Below, piece by piece: positions 37,000 to 45,771 of a stretch of 64,000 nt of DNA. A program made the translations under genes and the position numbers. The stretch is from Lates calcarifer (lineage: Eukaryota > Chordata > Actinopteri > Centropomidae): contig NC_066851.1 of assembly GCF_001640805.2 (NCBI RefSeq), positions 23,031,493 to 23,095,492 on the forward strand, in the 5' to 3' direction. The notes under the pieces are model-generated. The model searched no databases. It was not told the origin of the DNA and was given only the letters and a program-made list of their open reading frames with translations. Position 1 is the stretch's first letter; each line of letters opens with the position of its first letter.

Positions 37000-39900
37000 T
37001 TTACTTTATTTTGTTTCTGTTCAAATTTGTTTACTGTCAGAAAATCTGTTTTGACAGAACTCTGAGAGGCTGCAACTGTGGAATTTACCCTGAATCCAAG
37101 CAAACCCAATTAGTGAAACTTTAAATCATGTGGGTGTCAAGCTAAAAACAAGGCTACTTGTTAGCTTCTGAGAAGCTGACATTTTGGTCAGTAAGGGAGG
37201 CCTTTCTCCAGAAAATGATGATTATTCTAGTTTTGCATGTGCATCTGACAGACTATAAATCAATGCTTCGATCTCACACAGAGCTTTGTCAGGCTTCATG
37301 GAGTAACAATCTCATGTATTCATAACATCACTCGTAACTGATGGTAACTACATATTAAACCAATGTGTCCCAGTTCTAAATCAGTGTGTGATCTTTATTA
37401 ACCTCTACAACTAACAAGTAAGGAATATGAGGGGAAAAAGTCATCTCTTTGCAAACATGTCCTGCAGCAGCCTATGCATGACAGCAGAACAGAATAAACT
37501 CCTTTCTCCTGAGGCCTTTATGCTTAGCTTTCCTTCAACACAAAGTAACCATTGCTTTATAGGCTAGTTAGGACTTTCCAAAGTGCACGTAGAGCATTAT
37601 GGAAAGAAAATGTGACACATGTGACACAAGGTACTAGTGCAACGTGAGCTCTAATGTGAACAACCACAAAAGGATTAACAATTATCTCCACCATTCAGTT
37701 ATTGCTGAGTCCCACTGAGTCGAGCATTGAGCCCAGAGCTGGCTGGACGTCCATGGGTGGACTGCGGGGGTGTGGTCGGTGGGTAGTGGTGGTGGTGGAG
37801 GGAAGGGGAGGGTGGTGTCCGTCTGTTGCTGTCTGTCTGTGTGCTGTGAACCTTGCTCTGCAATGCTATATTTATGTACACAGTCCCCACCACCACCACT
37901 CCCCACACCACTGTCCTCCACTGTCACATTTACAGCTGACCTCCAGCATGAGGCAGAAAGAGAGCTGACAGTCTGCTGACTCATGTTAGGAGCCAGTTAA
38001 GATAGATTAAGACAGCGACCTTTCACAACAATGCTGTTTTTAATCTAATTCAGGCCACGCTGCATCTGCTTTAAACACAAGCTGCTGTGAAAGCCTCTAA
38101 TGGTTATAAAGTAGGATGTGGTTGTGTTTTATAGGATTTGATCTCCTTCTAATGAAGTATCACAAACCTCAAAATATATTTCTTTGGTTTCCTTTGGTCT
38201 ATGACGTCTTTCAGAGGAACTGAATAATGTCAGCTGATCATCAAATGCCTGACACATTGATATAAAGGAGTGCCTCAACAACTTAGCATGGATGCTTTAT
38301 ACTCCAGTGGCAGCAAATATGTTTTTATTATTTTTCCCCCGTTTGTACACCAAGGATACAAACTACAGGGTCTTAAACAATTGTCAGGACGTCCACAGAC
38401 GTCATTTATTTACTATTGAATTACAAAATATTTTCTCAGTAATTACACACTTTCTTTTTTCTGCCTCTTTCGTGATATATTCTTCAGAAATGTACATCTT
38501 CTTATCTTTATCGAGAATAATACAAATAATAACATTAAAACTAATGAATTACAAGTGACTAAAATTAAAGGTTGTAAAAACATGTTTTGACTCACTGGTT
38601 ATTTACAGGTTACAGTGAGCAGCTCACATGATGTTAGATGAACAATCTTATTACTGAACCACTGAGGGAATATGGTTGTACATGTGAATTCAGTCAGTGA
38701 TTCATCATATCATGCCCTCACATGTTCCTGCTCACCTGCATTTTGTTATTAAGCTGCATCTTAGGGAATGGAAATTATTATGCAACAACTGAATGAATTA
38801 ATTTGTTCCTTTCAACAGAAATGGAGCGTGTGAAGGTAAAACTAGCTGTGTGCTGTAACATAAAGCATACTAACACTTAAAGAGTCTCATCTGCTAATAT
38901 GAATTTCCTCTGCGTTAAATAGACTAAAAATAGTTTGCATATAGTTGCCTGCTGGTGACTTTCCATATCTCTGGTTTGGTTTCATGTGACAAAGCTGACT
39001 ATGTGTATTAATTATCATTAGTCTCACTACATTCAAACCTTTGAGGCAAGAAGGGATGTTTGTTTGTACACTCAGTATTCTAATGTAGACTAATCCTTCG
39101 ACACATTGCAGGTCTTTTGTGGACGTTTTCTTTTCAAATCAGCTTAAATTCCTCAATCACAAATGATGTTGCAGACAGACGGTGTGGAGAGGTCAGGGTT
39201 CAGAGACACAGCTCACCTTTGACAACTGAGCGTTGACCCAGTTGGTGAAGGTCCTCTTCTGAATCTGTTCTTGTTCCACTGTTGAAGAACAACACACACA
39301 GGATGTCAAGTTTAACTTACATTTTCACACATGTAAACAGTAAATCACACAGGTAGTGTATATTTAATCTGTAGGAGCTAAGGTCATGATGCTATACATG
39401 AACTATTTTTACTGAGTGCAATTATAGAGTCGGCTAAATTCCCTAGATTGCCAGTATTATTAGCAACAGTGAGTGTGCTGTATGCCTCCTTGGTAAAGAG
39501 AGCAGTTGACTGCAGGGACCCTGAGATCAGAGCAGGTTAGACAACACTGTTCCCTCCAGACAAGTAACTGCTTGATAAAAACAACTAACTAACCAACCCA
39601 ACCTGTACCTGCAGAAACCATGGTTCATGCTGCATTTCGCTTTAAATCAGTGTTAGTTTCTTCTGAGCGTTATCACAAGCAGCTGTGTAGCCTAGCATAG
39701 ACTAAGACTGGAAACAGGGGGAAACTGCTAGCCTGGCTCTGTCAAAAGTTTACATCTGTCTATTAGTGCCTCTAAACCCAACATTACATGTCCTCTATGT
39801 TTAATCTGTACAAAACCATTACACTCCACATTCCTCTAGAGGGCGACATGGCTAAAGACTCAAACTCAGCTTTCTGGACAGCTGTGAAAGTCTGAATGAA

Positions 39901-42900
39901 AGTACAACTTAAAATCACACTGCTTCAGCCAATGTTTGTGTAACCAGTACCTGTTTACTTCCTTCTCATCAGTGTGTAATTCATTTAAACAGAAGGCAGT
40001 CAAAACGTTTTGTAAATCTATTGTGAAATTAGTCAGGCATTTACAACTATAATAACTTAGCTTTTAAAAAGCAGGTTATTACTGCAGTTAACACCCCTGA
40101 GATTGGCCAGTCAGCTTTAAAAACCTTTGGGTATAATAATCACAAACAGAAATATTTGGTCTGTGTTGCTTGAACAGGCACAGAGCCTCTGTTCAATAAT
40201 CTGGGCTGCAGACAAATAGTCTTAACCACACATTACCACATAGATTTAAAGTTCATATACATGAATTGTTTTTTGAATTGAGGAAACAGCTTTATACTTG
40301 ATTTCTTACTTTCAAATATACGTGAAAAAGAAAATAACATGTTAGTGTCTGCAAGATATTTCTGACATACATCTATGCATCTGCAATAAATTCTTAGAAC
40401 CCTTGCAGTAGGTTAGAGATATAATTGGAATGCAGTTTGACATAGAGCAGCTAAACAAGTACTGACCTAAATTTCACTGCATGTGTTGGAATAAGATATT
40501 TCATACATGTGTTTCTACCAACATATTGAAAATTAATTCAAATATGCTAATAATGTGTTTCTCAAAATGTTCAAAGCAGGTTCTTTTTACATTTTGAATG
40601 CATTTTGAAATATTCACTTTATTGTTGTACAGTACTGGCATGCTGCCACCTGTGAATGTTTGTAGCTGTGTGAATGTACAGAAATGTGTAAATTATATAT
40701 TCACAAGTAAAAACTGCATCACAAATATCATAGGCTACAGAAAGGTTTCAGCATTCAGCAGTAAAGATGAGTGTGAGCAACAAGAGGTTGTAAATTGGCC
40801 TCCACTCACCATTGTAAGGCTCAATGAAGTCGTTCAGGTCAGTGACAGTGTGAAGAATCTCACATATAATCCAGTCCTCATTCTCCATCGTCATAAAATC
40901 AACTTACTGACTCAATTAACATCTTAGAGCTTTTTTAAACTTACAGAGAATCACTGTTGTCAGATTAAAAACTGTCATAAAACATAAGTATAAAAAACAC
41001 AATTTATGAGATAGGAGTTATGGAGGTTTTTATCCAACAAACAATATCTTTAAATTTTTGAAATTGAAATGAAGACCAAATTGCTTCATCTATCAGATCC
41101 TGAAGTCTTTGATTAGGCTCCAGCTGATCCACAGTAGCTAGAGCCTAGCTGTCGTCCTTCCTCCTTGCTGAGCTCTAACTCTCTTTCAAGCGGTTTGGTC
41201 CTCTGACATGCATTGACAGCTTACAGACTATTTTCTGCCTTAATATGTTTAACAGCAGGCCACCTCTGGCTTCAGTTCACTTGTAGTCTAATCTTAATCA
41301 CAGAGAGTCCCTATGATGACTCAGACATCTTATTATAATTAATCTAGTATCATCAAACAAAGAAAAGTGAGAAGGGAAGGGGAGTTGGTTTTCTTTAGCA
41401 ACACGACCCGCTGAGCTGATCACTAATCTTCAAAACACAAAAAGTAATAAGAAAGCTAAAGTTTTACGAGTTCCCGGCTGCCAAATCAAGAGGATCAAGA
41501 AACCAGAGAGCTGTGACACACTTGAGGGTTTGCCAGAAGAATTATTTTAAACAAACTCTTTTGGTCACTGAAACCACAGCTCAGTTCCAGAGTGCTACCA
41601 TTTTAGAAGCCGTATAAAGCTCCTGAAATGAATCCCTGTTAAATCTCAGTAATGGGACTGAGATTTTACACAAGTATCGAGATCTGGCACTTCCAAGATG
41701 TTTTCTAAAAACTATTCAAAGTGGGAGGAGGGATTGATGACATTCACAATACGACCAGAGGTTGGAAGACATCAACAACACATTTGTACCTTTGACCATC
41801 CTGTTTCTGTTACATGAATCATAATAAGTTCAGGATACATCTTGAGGGTGACTTTAAAGATTTTCTAAAATGTCACCCACAACAACAGGTGACATTTAAG
41901 GTTGTCAGCTGTGGGTGGTAACAGCTCAGGTCTGCAAATAATTTTCAGTTGGTATGATGTACAGTAACTTCTGGTGTGAGCTGAGCCGTGTAAAGCTAAT
42001 ACCATTAAGTAATTGGTAGGTGCATTGGTTTTCTTTAGATACATCTGACTGGTCACTTGCATTAATTTTGTTTTTTAGCAGATACTATCATTATTAACTC
42101 TCGCTGTCTTTGTAACACAAATACATACCAGCCAAATACCTAGAAGAGGTCCAATAGTGATAGAAGTAAAAGTTATGATAACATTATCACAATTTAAAAT
42201 ACTAAATTATTAAAGGCCTATTTCAAAGCTAGCTAAAGCAAAAAAGTGACAACTGAAAAACCTCTAGAGAAGAAGTAATCATTATATAATACAAGACCTC
42301 TCTAAATATAGTGTGGCAAATTTAGCAGTCACAGCCCCAAAAGTATCTGACTGGTGGCTGATGTTAATTTTTCCACAGTGATTCCATATTTCCTGCAGAC
42401 ATTAACAGTATTTACTCCTGTTAAATGTCACAGCAGAGCTCTGCCTGCAGGCCAATGCTCTATTCAGTGTTTCACAGAATTCAAATGGAGCTACAGTCTC
42501 TGGATAAGAGCCAACCCTTCACTTTGTGTTTCTATTAACTTCTACTGTAACTGTGTCCTACTGAGTGCTGCTTTTAAGCAAACAAACTGAGTACAGTTAC
42601 TTTTTTCCACGTGATAGGCAATACATTATTATACATGTGCCCACAAATTCTCATACCAGTATTTCCTAAAGAAATGGATACCTGTGTAACTTAGCAGGTA
42701 AAATACTTTCTTCCTATCAGGTCCAAAACCTACCTCAGCCCTAAGAACAAACAGTCTTTCAAAGGTTAAAAAAAAAAAACTGTGTTTGATTTCTGATTTA
42801 CTTGCTGATAAAAAAAAAAAAAAACACTGCTAAGGTGACAAATCATGATTCAGCAGAACTTATTGTGATTTAAGTATTTAAGATCTAAAGTCTCTCCATC

Positions 42901-45771
42901 ATCTTACTTTTGAATAACAGATTCACCACTTAGCTGGAGATCTACTGTTATACTGCAGCAGTCCATAGAGGATAAACATTTTCATATGCTGATAATTATA
43001 TTCATTATATTGATGCACACTAAATTCTACACCGTTAGTTTAGTTCCACACTAATACATGTCACTACTATTGAGACATAAAAAAAACTCACCCATGATGG
43101 GACCACTCGTGCTGATTCAGCAGTTACCACATCAGAAAACTCCGGTGCTCATCAACTCAAACCAAACTTATCTATCTACTTGTTGATCTAGTAAACACAT
43201 GGTTTACAGCACTGCCTCTGCAGATCCACGATCACACAGGGAGATGTAAAGAAAAAACTGATATGACATAAGTTTGAGAGTATTCCTTGTCTAACCAGCT
43301 AACATCTACATTTCCAGCCTGCAGGGAAGCAGGTGAGTGAAGCTCAGCTCCACCTCCTTTGACTCTGCCTCACAGAGGCTTCAGGCCTGCCTAAACAAGA
43401 CCTGTAATAAGTTACTCCTGCAGCCTCAGGACTACGTTTTGCTACATAAGCTGGAAAACGTCAACTGCTGTGAAAATTTGGATCTCTTATGTAACCTAAT
43501 CTAACCGAACCCCTGCCCATGAGTGACCCAGCAAAGTGGTAACTAGGGTATATGATGCTGAAGTGGAGGAGTGTTTTGACACCATGTCAGCAACTGTTCT
43601 TGATAGAACTGACGTTCAGATCATGAGCATTACTGTCAGTTTCTAAATGGTAGTGATAATGTCAATTGTATTATATATATCATAATTACTACCTACTTAA
43701 AACACTGTTAAATGGTGCTTTTATACATTTATTCATTAACTTTTGATGCATCTAATGTATTGTTACTATGTGAATATTTTATTTGTGTTTTTAGTTTGTT
43801 TTAATGTAGTTAATGGCTTTAAAAACATCACATAATAAAACCAGATTACATGTTCTCTGTACAAGGAAGCGTCCTCTCTAACCCTGCTGATGCAAACATT
43901 GAAAACACCCAACATTCATGCACACAATAGGAGCTATTTTTAGTAGCATTCTTTCATCATTACCACTTCAAATATAGACTGAAAAACAAACTTTTCCTAG
44001 TCTTATTTAACAAGTTGGCTTGTCACAGGGGCGTTAGTCTTACATCATTCATTCTGCACATTGTACCAGCTGGAAATGACATAGTGGGAAAAACATTTAC
44101 AAGGCTTTAATAAAAAACTCAGTGTTTTCAATGTGGTGGGGGGGATATGGGGAGTCATGCACTAAAAATAATTCAGTGGAGAAAACCGAGGGAGAAGAAA
44201 GACCTGAGGTGGGTAGACTGGGAGAGAAAGGCAGATGGGCAATTAGGAGGGAGAACAAGAGACGAAACAAATGTTTTTTACATCCTGAAACAATACAGAC
44301 CATAACTGTAAGACATGAGAAAGAATAAAGAGAAGACTGAAAAAAGGTGAGATGCCCATGTCAGAGCCGCTGCCATCTGTTTGTGGTGCAGCTATCACAA
44401 GAGAAGATGAAGCAGCAACAGTCACAGACACAAATCCATGCTGCTGGTCTCAGAGTCTCTGCTGTTGGTAGCAGCACATGGCTTTCTGTGCAGCTGGTCT
44501 CATTAACGAAACACTGAAATACGATGCACTGGAGTTCAAGCAGAAATCAAAACCTTCCTGGAAATGTCACACATACTGTGAACACTGAATATGAGAGCTA
44601 CATTGACCATTACATATACTCAATGAAAAGGCTAAGAAGTCAGTCCAAATGCTTAACACCATCTAGAAACTAATTGTTTCTGAAGACTGGATTAGGAGCT
44701 GTTTCTTTATCGTTGTACAGTACTGGCAACACAACTTTGCACCGTCACAGGGGGTACAAAAACCCTGCCATGACAATAAGACAGGTTTATCAGAGGCCCA
44801 TGTTTTTCATATTTGGATAAATCAATCAATCTTTTGTCAAACTTTGTGTGAAAATTGATCAAGTAGTTTCAGCATTTAACATTTAGTAAGAGCAGCTGGC
44901 ATCATATTAGTGGAGGACTTGTTTTGAAATTTAAAGTTTCAAAAAACTAAAACTCAGAATCAGATAAAGTGACAGACCAATTGAAAACCAACTTGGAAAA
45001 CTGAGAACTGATTATATATGTTGGACAGACAGTGAGAACATGATCAAATGACATCCCCAGAGCATCACAGCTTTGCTTCAAATGTTCAAAAACCCCCTGG
45101 GAGTTGATGAGCAAGCAGCATTTATTATCTCCTCCACTCTATCCCTCCGGATGGCTCTTTTGCAATATGACTCACATCTCTCTGAGAGCAAGGCTTCAGT
45201 TTCAACAGATTAAACCAAGCATGACCTCAAAAAAAAAAAAAAGTGATGAAAGTGAAACAGGACAGAGCCAGCAGCGGACTGAGACAAGGTCATCAAACTG
45301 CTCCCCTGAGCAAGACACACGAGTATGGCTTAATAGTTATTATGTTACCACAGTAACCGAGATAAAATCTGAAATCAAGACACAGGAGTTTTTTTTTTTT
45401 TTTTACACTTGCATGACCTCAGCCTTCCTCTCAGGGTGAGCAGAGACCAGAAACAATAAGCCTTCACACAGTTTAGCTTGAATGCTTGTTGAAGTAAATC
45501 ATCAGCCTATAATAGCACCATGGAAGCAATGATATCCTAAAACTGGCACGAAATGTAACACAGTAAAGCCATCCAGCCACAATAAAACCAAACATTACTG
45601 TGTTGCTGTGCTGTAAACTTTGCTGGAAGTAAAGCAAGACTGACCCTGCAGCAGCATGTGGACATTGTCGATGTCCAGGGGGATGGACCCCCTCTCCACC
45701 AGATCATCTCTGGAGTTAAAGTCTGACGACATACTTTCTCATCCACAGCCTCCCGGCAGCATGGCACCACT
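1..45771 (-). CDS. syne2: Nesprin-2 gene, 5' part (57 coding exons, 3' end outside window)
   Basis: Nesprins are giant outer-nuclear-membrane proteins of the LINC complex: N-terminal calponin-homology domains bind actin, a spectrin-repeat rod spans the cytoplasm, and a C-terminal KASH peptide binds SUN proteins. Here the N-terminus, both CH domains and much of the rod are present; KASH is beyond the left edge. The coding sequence starts at 45732. Exon boundaries were read from minus-strand AG/GT signals, and phases agree across all 57 exons once single extra bases in exons 22, 30 and 37 are discounted; exon 57 has several more. Features closer to nesprin-2 than nesprin-1 are the N-terminal match to IDDLHISLQ, a [10 protein letters not shown] segment followed by ELRRLN, and KMEELKRR. 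A nearby divergent gphb5 fits the SYNE2 neighbourhood of vertebrates. In-window coding length is about 6,900 codons. Confidence 0.93.
145..900 (-). repeat. Second coding repeat in exon 57 (~298-bp unit)
   Basis: Two clear copies lie about 298 bp apart: one with [35 protein letters not shown] and KIKVQE (about 670-455), the next with [35 protein letters not shown] and KIKVQE (about 372-145). Flanking text also recurs ([11 protein letters not shown] near 870, [11 protein letters not shown] near 50), suggesting the array continues past the window edge. It is unrelated in sequence to the SPTK repeat. Confidence 0.85.
1250..5130 (-). repeat. 162-bp coding tandem repeat (54-residue unit with SPTK)
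   Basis: On the plus strand the block TTGGTTGGTGAAAGCTCTCC recurs about every 162 bp (for example near 2905, 3065, 3388, 3550, 3711, 3873, 4035). Each unit encodes, in order, [31 protein letters not shown] and [10 protein letters not shown] count about 20 copies that retain SPTK, plus diverged copies to 6.7 kb with PTRRKSK or SPPKRKSK. Neighbouring copies are nearly identical in DNA, implying recent expansion; copy number is probably variable and may be misassembled. Confidence 0.93.
7195..10427 (-). CDS. syne2: syne2 exons 50-56: spectrin repeats before the giant exon
   Basis: Exons are 10211-10427, 9874-9972, 9295-9459, 8736-9083, 8391-8527, 7645-7774 and 7195-7368. They encode about 423 residues of mostly charged, Leu/Gln-rich helix, such as [46 protein letters not shown] and [16 protein letters not shown]. 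Junctions AG|A (49/50) and AG|T (54/55) restore Arg and Ser codons. Exon 55 is Cys-rich for a rod (TACCLTDC). The segment resembles spectrin repeats throughout. No extra domain is visible. Confidence 0.88.
10660..14511 (-). CDS. syne2: syne2 exons 42-49: tandem array of paralogous spectrin-repeat exons
   Basis: Exons are 14185-14511, 13728-14057, 13063-13362, 12683-12910 with 12442-12558, 11808-12134, 10959-11303 and 10660-10838. Seven successive units begin with a variant of (I/L)[10 protein letters not shown], continue with LRRQ(S/G)QSLC, then VQQxVxDxEEQWRxVLQxA, and six end near RLxTAQ. Full units are about 100-115 residues in one phase 0-0 exon; one unit is split by an intron, and the last is represented by its first half before exon 50. 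The similarity within the array shows serial duplication of a single exon. Phase 0-0 boundaries let copies be gained or lost without a frame change. No frame break occurs here. Confidence 0.93.
14761..16245 (-). CDS. syne2: syne2 exons 37-41: spectrin repeats (one frame break in exon 37)
   Basis: Exons are 16037-16245, 15716-15828, 15382-15584, 15137-15244 and 14761-15040. Exon 37 starts in phase 0 ([16 protein letters not shown]) but must end with a single G to join AT GAA AGG of exon 38. Its last third makes sense only in the +1 frame ([20 protein letters not shown]), so an extra base lies in 16093-16099 (TCCTTTG). Without it the exon is 208 bp (3n+1), as required. Downstream exons read cleanly: [34 protein letters not shown], and [12 protein letters not shown]. 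Each carries the Trp typical of spectrin helix A. Confidence 0.9.
16342..17932 (-). CDS. syne2: syne2 exons 32-36: highly conserved spectrin repeats
   Basis: Exons are 17782-17932, 17368-17526, 16887-17054, 16693-16794 and 16342-16542. They encode about 260 residues, including the striking [20 protein letters not shown] and [20 protein letters not shown] segments and [17 protein letters not shown]. The sequence reads without a break, and splice sites are strong (for example GTAAGC after exon 33, TTTCTAG before exon 35). These helices appear typical for a rod segment under strong constraint, in contrast with the repetitive giant exons. Confidence 0.92.
18272..19826 (-). CDS. syne2: syne2 exons 29-31: spectrin repeats (one frame break in exon 30)
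   Basis: Exons are 19527-19826, 18716-19312 and 18272-18427. Exon 30 is long (597 bp) and codes more than one spectrin repeat, with the motif [15 protein letters not shown] and a [15 protein letters not shown] segment restored across the exon 30/31 junction. Its two halves lie in different frames. The +1 shift falls near 18964-18973 (minus-strand ACTCTTGCAGGG); removing one base gives 596 bp (3n+2), exactly the phase needed to splice to exon 31. I interpret the extra base as an error, not a real null allele. Confidence 0.9.
19970..22349 (-). CDS. syne2: syne2 exons 23-28: rod segment with short charged exons
   Basis: Exons are 22215-22349, 21768-21893, 20914-21107, 20500-20569, 20214-20314 and 19970-20090. 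They encode about 249 residues. Exons 23-25 look like spectrin-repeat helices ([15 protein letters not shown], then AAIQRQFSG). Exons 26 and 27 are short and rich in charged and Val/Glu residues ([19 protein letters not shown]), more like an interrepeat linker. Exon 28 returns to helix ([18 protein letters not shown]). Junctional codons AG|G and AG|A are restored by splicing. I could not place a repeat number on this part. Confidence 0.87.
22522..26548 (-). CDS. syne2: syne2 exon 22: 4.0-kb Gln/Pro-rich exon (one frame break)
   Basis: One exon of 4,027 bp (acceptor AATCCTAG, donor GTAAAC) encodes about 1,342 residues. The first ~160 are basic and Ser/Pro-rich (starting [20 protein letters not shown]), then Gln tracts. 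The large middle is low-complexity Q/P/T/H, with 12-13-residue repeats of the QAQTHPQPM type. Next come three ~57-residue repeats with SPTKPK. The exon ends in an ordinary rod helix ([20 protein letters not shown], then [21 protein letters not shown] split at the exon end). The frame shifts once, by +1, between 26056 and 26014 in a CAG/CAA-rich stretch; 4,027 is 3n+1 while both ends are phase 0, so one extra base explains it. Such a segment inside a spectrin rod should be disordered. I do not know it from mammalian nesprin-2. Confidence 0.88.
23010..23560 (-). repeat. Three ~57-residue repeats in exon 22
   Basis: Three successive copies share [13 protein letters not shown], then [12 protein letters not shown], then [14 protein letters not shown] endings, spaced 170-181 bp. 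Their SPTK tetrapeptide is the same as in exon 57 although the surrounding sequence is unrelated. Confidence 0.85.
25985..26190 (-). repeat. CAG/CAA polyglutamine microsatellite in exon 22
   Basis: Minus-strand CAG and CAA triplets form runs around 25997-26060 and 26157-26172 (CTG on the plus strand). The exon 22 frame break lies within the first of these. Confidence 0.85.
26692..26693 (-). other. Probable GC donor of the intron after exon 21
   Basis: Minus strand reads TCACAG|GCCAGT. Exon 21 starts and exon 22 begins in phase 0; GT dinucleotides nearby give other phases. GC-AG introns are a known minor class. Confidence 0.55.
26694..27666 (-). CDS. syne2: syne2 exons 18-21: spectrin-like rod before the Gln-rich exon
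   Basis: Exons are 27526-27666, 27324-27425, 26967-27146 and 26694-26852; all are phase 0-0. They encode about 178 residues, including [55 protein letters not shown], and [14 protein letters not shown]. The heptad-rich helices fit spectrin repeats. Exon 21 appears to use a GC donor (CAG|GCCAGT), because no GT in the open frame nearby gives phase 0 for joining to exon 22. Confidence 0.85.
28481..31661 (-). CDS. syne2: syne2 exons 10-17: N-terminal spectrin-repeat rod
   Basis: Exons are 31548-31661, 31123-31260, 30743-30907, 30387-30499, 29820-29988, 29376-29472, 29013-29212 and 28481-28645. They encode about 350 residues of helical, spectrin-like rod. Recognisable nesprin segments include [59 protein letters not shown], and [14 protein letters not shown] followed by ELRRLNMHW. 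This region corresponds to the first spectrin repeats after the CH pair. All boundaries are GT-AG and phases interlock (for example AG|G between exons 13 and 14). Exon 17 ends FVKRNTF before a GTAAGT donor. Confidence 0.92.
28974..28992. repeat. CT microsatellite
   Basis: About nine CT units in the intron after exon 16, 20 bp from its donor. Confidence 0.9.
31662..32992 (-). other. Intron between exons 9 and 10, no feature seen
   Basis: AT-rich intronic sequence of 1.33 kb. Short open frames here show no domain or splice context. Neighbouring introns of 0.5-1.3 kb (33083-33983, 34085-35353, 27667-28480, 7775-8390) likewise hold nothing beyond features listed separately. Confidence 0.7.
32993..33082 (-). 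CDS. syne2: syne2 exon 9: Pro/Ser-rich linker after CH domains
   Basis: A 90-bp phase 0-0 exon with acceptor CTCCTAG and donor GTAGAC encodes 30 residues, beginning [19 protein letters not shown] and ending SASPLRQ. It joins the actin-binding domain to the first rod segment. The TPPKSP motif looks phosphorylatable by proline-directed kinases. Because it is short and symmetric it could be skipped without breaking the frame. No domain is recognised in it. Confidence 0.8.
33984..36005 (-). CDS. syne2: syne2 exons 6-8: CH linker and second calponin-homology domain
   Basis: Exons are 35803-36005, 35354-35553 and 33984-34084. Exon 6 codes a Ser-rich linker ([16 protein letters not shown], then [15 protein letters not shown]) followed by the start of CH2 ([16 protein letters not shown]). 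Exon 7 gives [20 protein letters not shown] and [20 protein letters not shown]. Exon 8 gives the CH2 end, [22 protein letters not shown]2 spans about residues 190-300 and completes the tandem actin-binding domain. The exon 8 acceptor (GATGCAG) is the only one that keeps the frame, yet it has almost no polypyrimidine tract, and the reading frame stays open upstream to an in-frame ATG at 34109. Confidence 0.94.
34109..34303 (-). promoter_or_regulatory. Candidate internal promoter upstream of exon 8
   Basis: A TATA-like CATATAAAAC lies at about 34292-34301 on the minus strand. About 185 bp downstream an ATG (34109) opens [19 protein letters not shown] in frame with exon 8. A transcript from here would lack CH1 and most of CH2. 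Two tiny upstream ATG frames intervene. Inferred only. Confidence 0.3.
35570..35599. repeat. ATT microsatellite
   Basis: Ten ATT units in the intron upstream of exon 7. Confidence 0.95.
36387..39278 (-). CDS. syne2: syne2 exons 2-5: first calponin-homology domain
   Basis: Exons are 39217-39278, 36862-36957, 36698-36775 and 36387-36479. They encode residues about 30-139. The CH1 signature is complete: [15 protein letters not shown], then [21 protein letters not shown], then [11 protein letters not shown], and [29 protein letters not shown]1 of nesprins supplies the main actin-binding sites. Exons 3, 4 and 5 are all phase 0-0. A 34-bp CA microsatellite sits directly upstream of exon 3, next to its acceptor. 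The intron between exons 2 and 3 is 2.26 kb. Confidence 0.95.
36965..36998. repeat. CA microsatellite next to exon 3 acceptor
   Basis: About 17 CA units; on the minus strand this is a TG run just upstream of the exon 3 acceptor, where length variation may influence splicing. Confidence 0.95.
37785..37900. repeat. Inverted repeat of GGT and CCA triplets
   Basis: AGTGGTGGTGGTGG (37785-37798) is exactly complementary to CCACCACCACCACT (37887-37900), with an 88-bp loop, in the intron between exons 2 and 3. Confidence 0.85.
39279..45644 (-). other. First coding intron of syne2 (6.4 kb)
   Basis: No gene is supported. A candidate alternative first exon lies at 40811-40898 (low confidence, see findings). 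Poly-A runs occur near 42770 and 42811, and short tracts near 45230. No transposon ends or protein fragments were recognised. Confidence 0.6.
45645..45771 (-). CDS. syne2: syne2 exon 1: start codon and N-terminus
   Basis: The acceptor (TTCCAG) is at 45772-45777 and the donor GTCAGT follows 45645. The ATG at 45732 opens 29 codons beginning [10 protein letters not shown] and ending IDNVHMLLQ, then a single G that joins TG of exon 2 to give Val-Glu-Gln-Glu. The segment [11 protein letters not shown] just before the first CH domain matches the known nesprin-2 N-terminal pattern, which is why this start was chosen over an alternative at 40.9 kb. Position -3 of the ATG is A, a favourable context. 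A seven-codon upstream ORF (45762-45739) ends six bases before the start codon. Confidence 0.85.
45739..45762 (-). promoter_or_regulatory. Upstream ORF in syne2 5' leader
   Basis: ATG at 45762 (context GCCATGC) opens seven codons, MLPGGCG, ending in TGA six bases before the main ATG. Short uORFs this close to a start commonly reduce or gate translation; whether this one does is inferred. Confidence 0.6.

Larger units (their letters stand above)
36958..39216 (-). other. Intron between exons 2 and 3
   Basis: It contains the CA microsatellite and the GGT/CCA inverted repeat. Around 37.70-37.98 kb the sequence is locally GC-rich, with a TATA-like TAAATATAG on the minus strand; the remainder shows nothing recognisable. 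Confidence 0.6.

Noticed and set aside
40598..40927. 109-codon plus-strand open frame
   Set aside because: No domain, no splice signals, and composition like the surrounding intron.
39217..45771. Assignment to syne1 (nesprin-1) instead of syne2
   Set aside because: The N-terminal segment before CH1, the KMEELKRR and [10 protein letters not shown] segments, and the gphb5 neighbour all fit nesprin-2 better.
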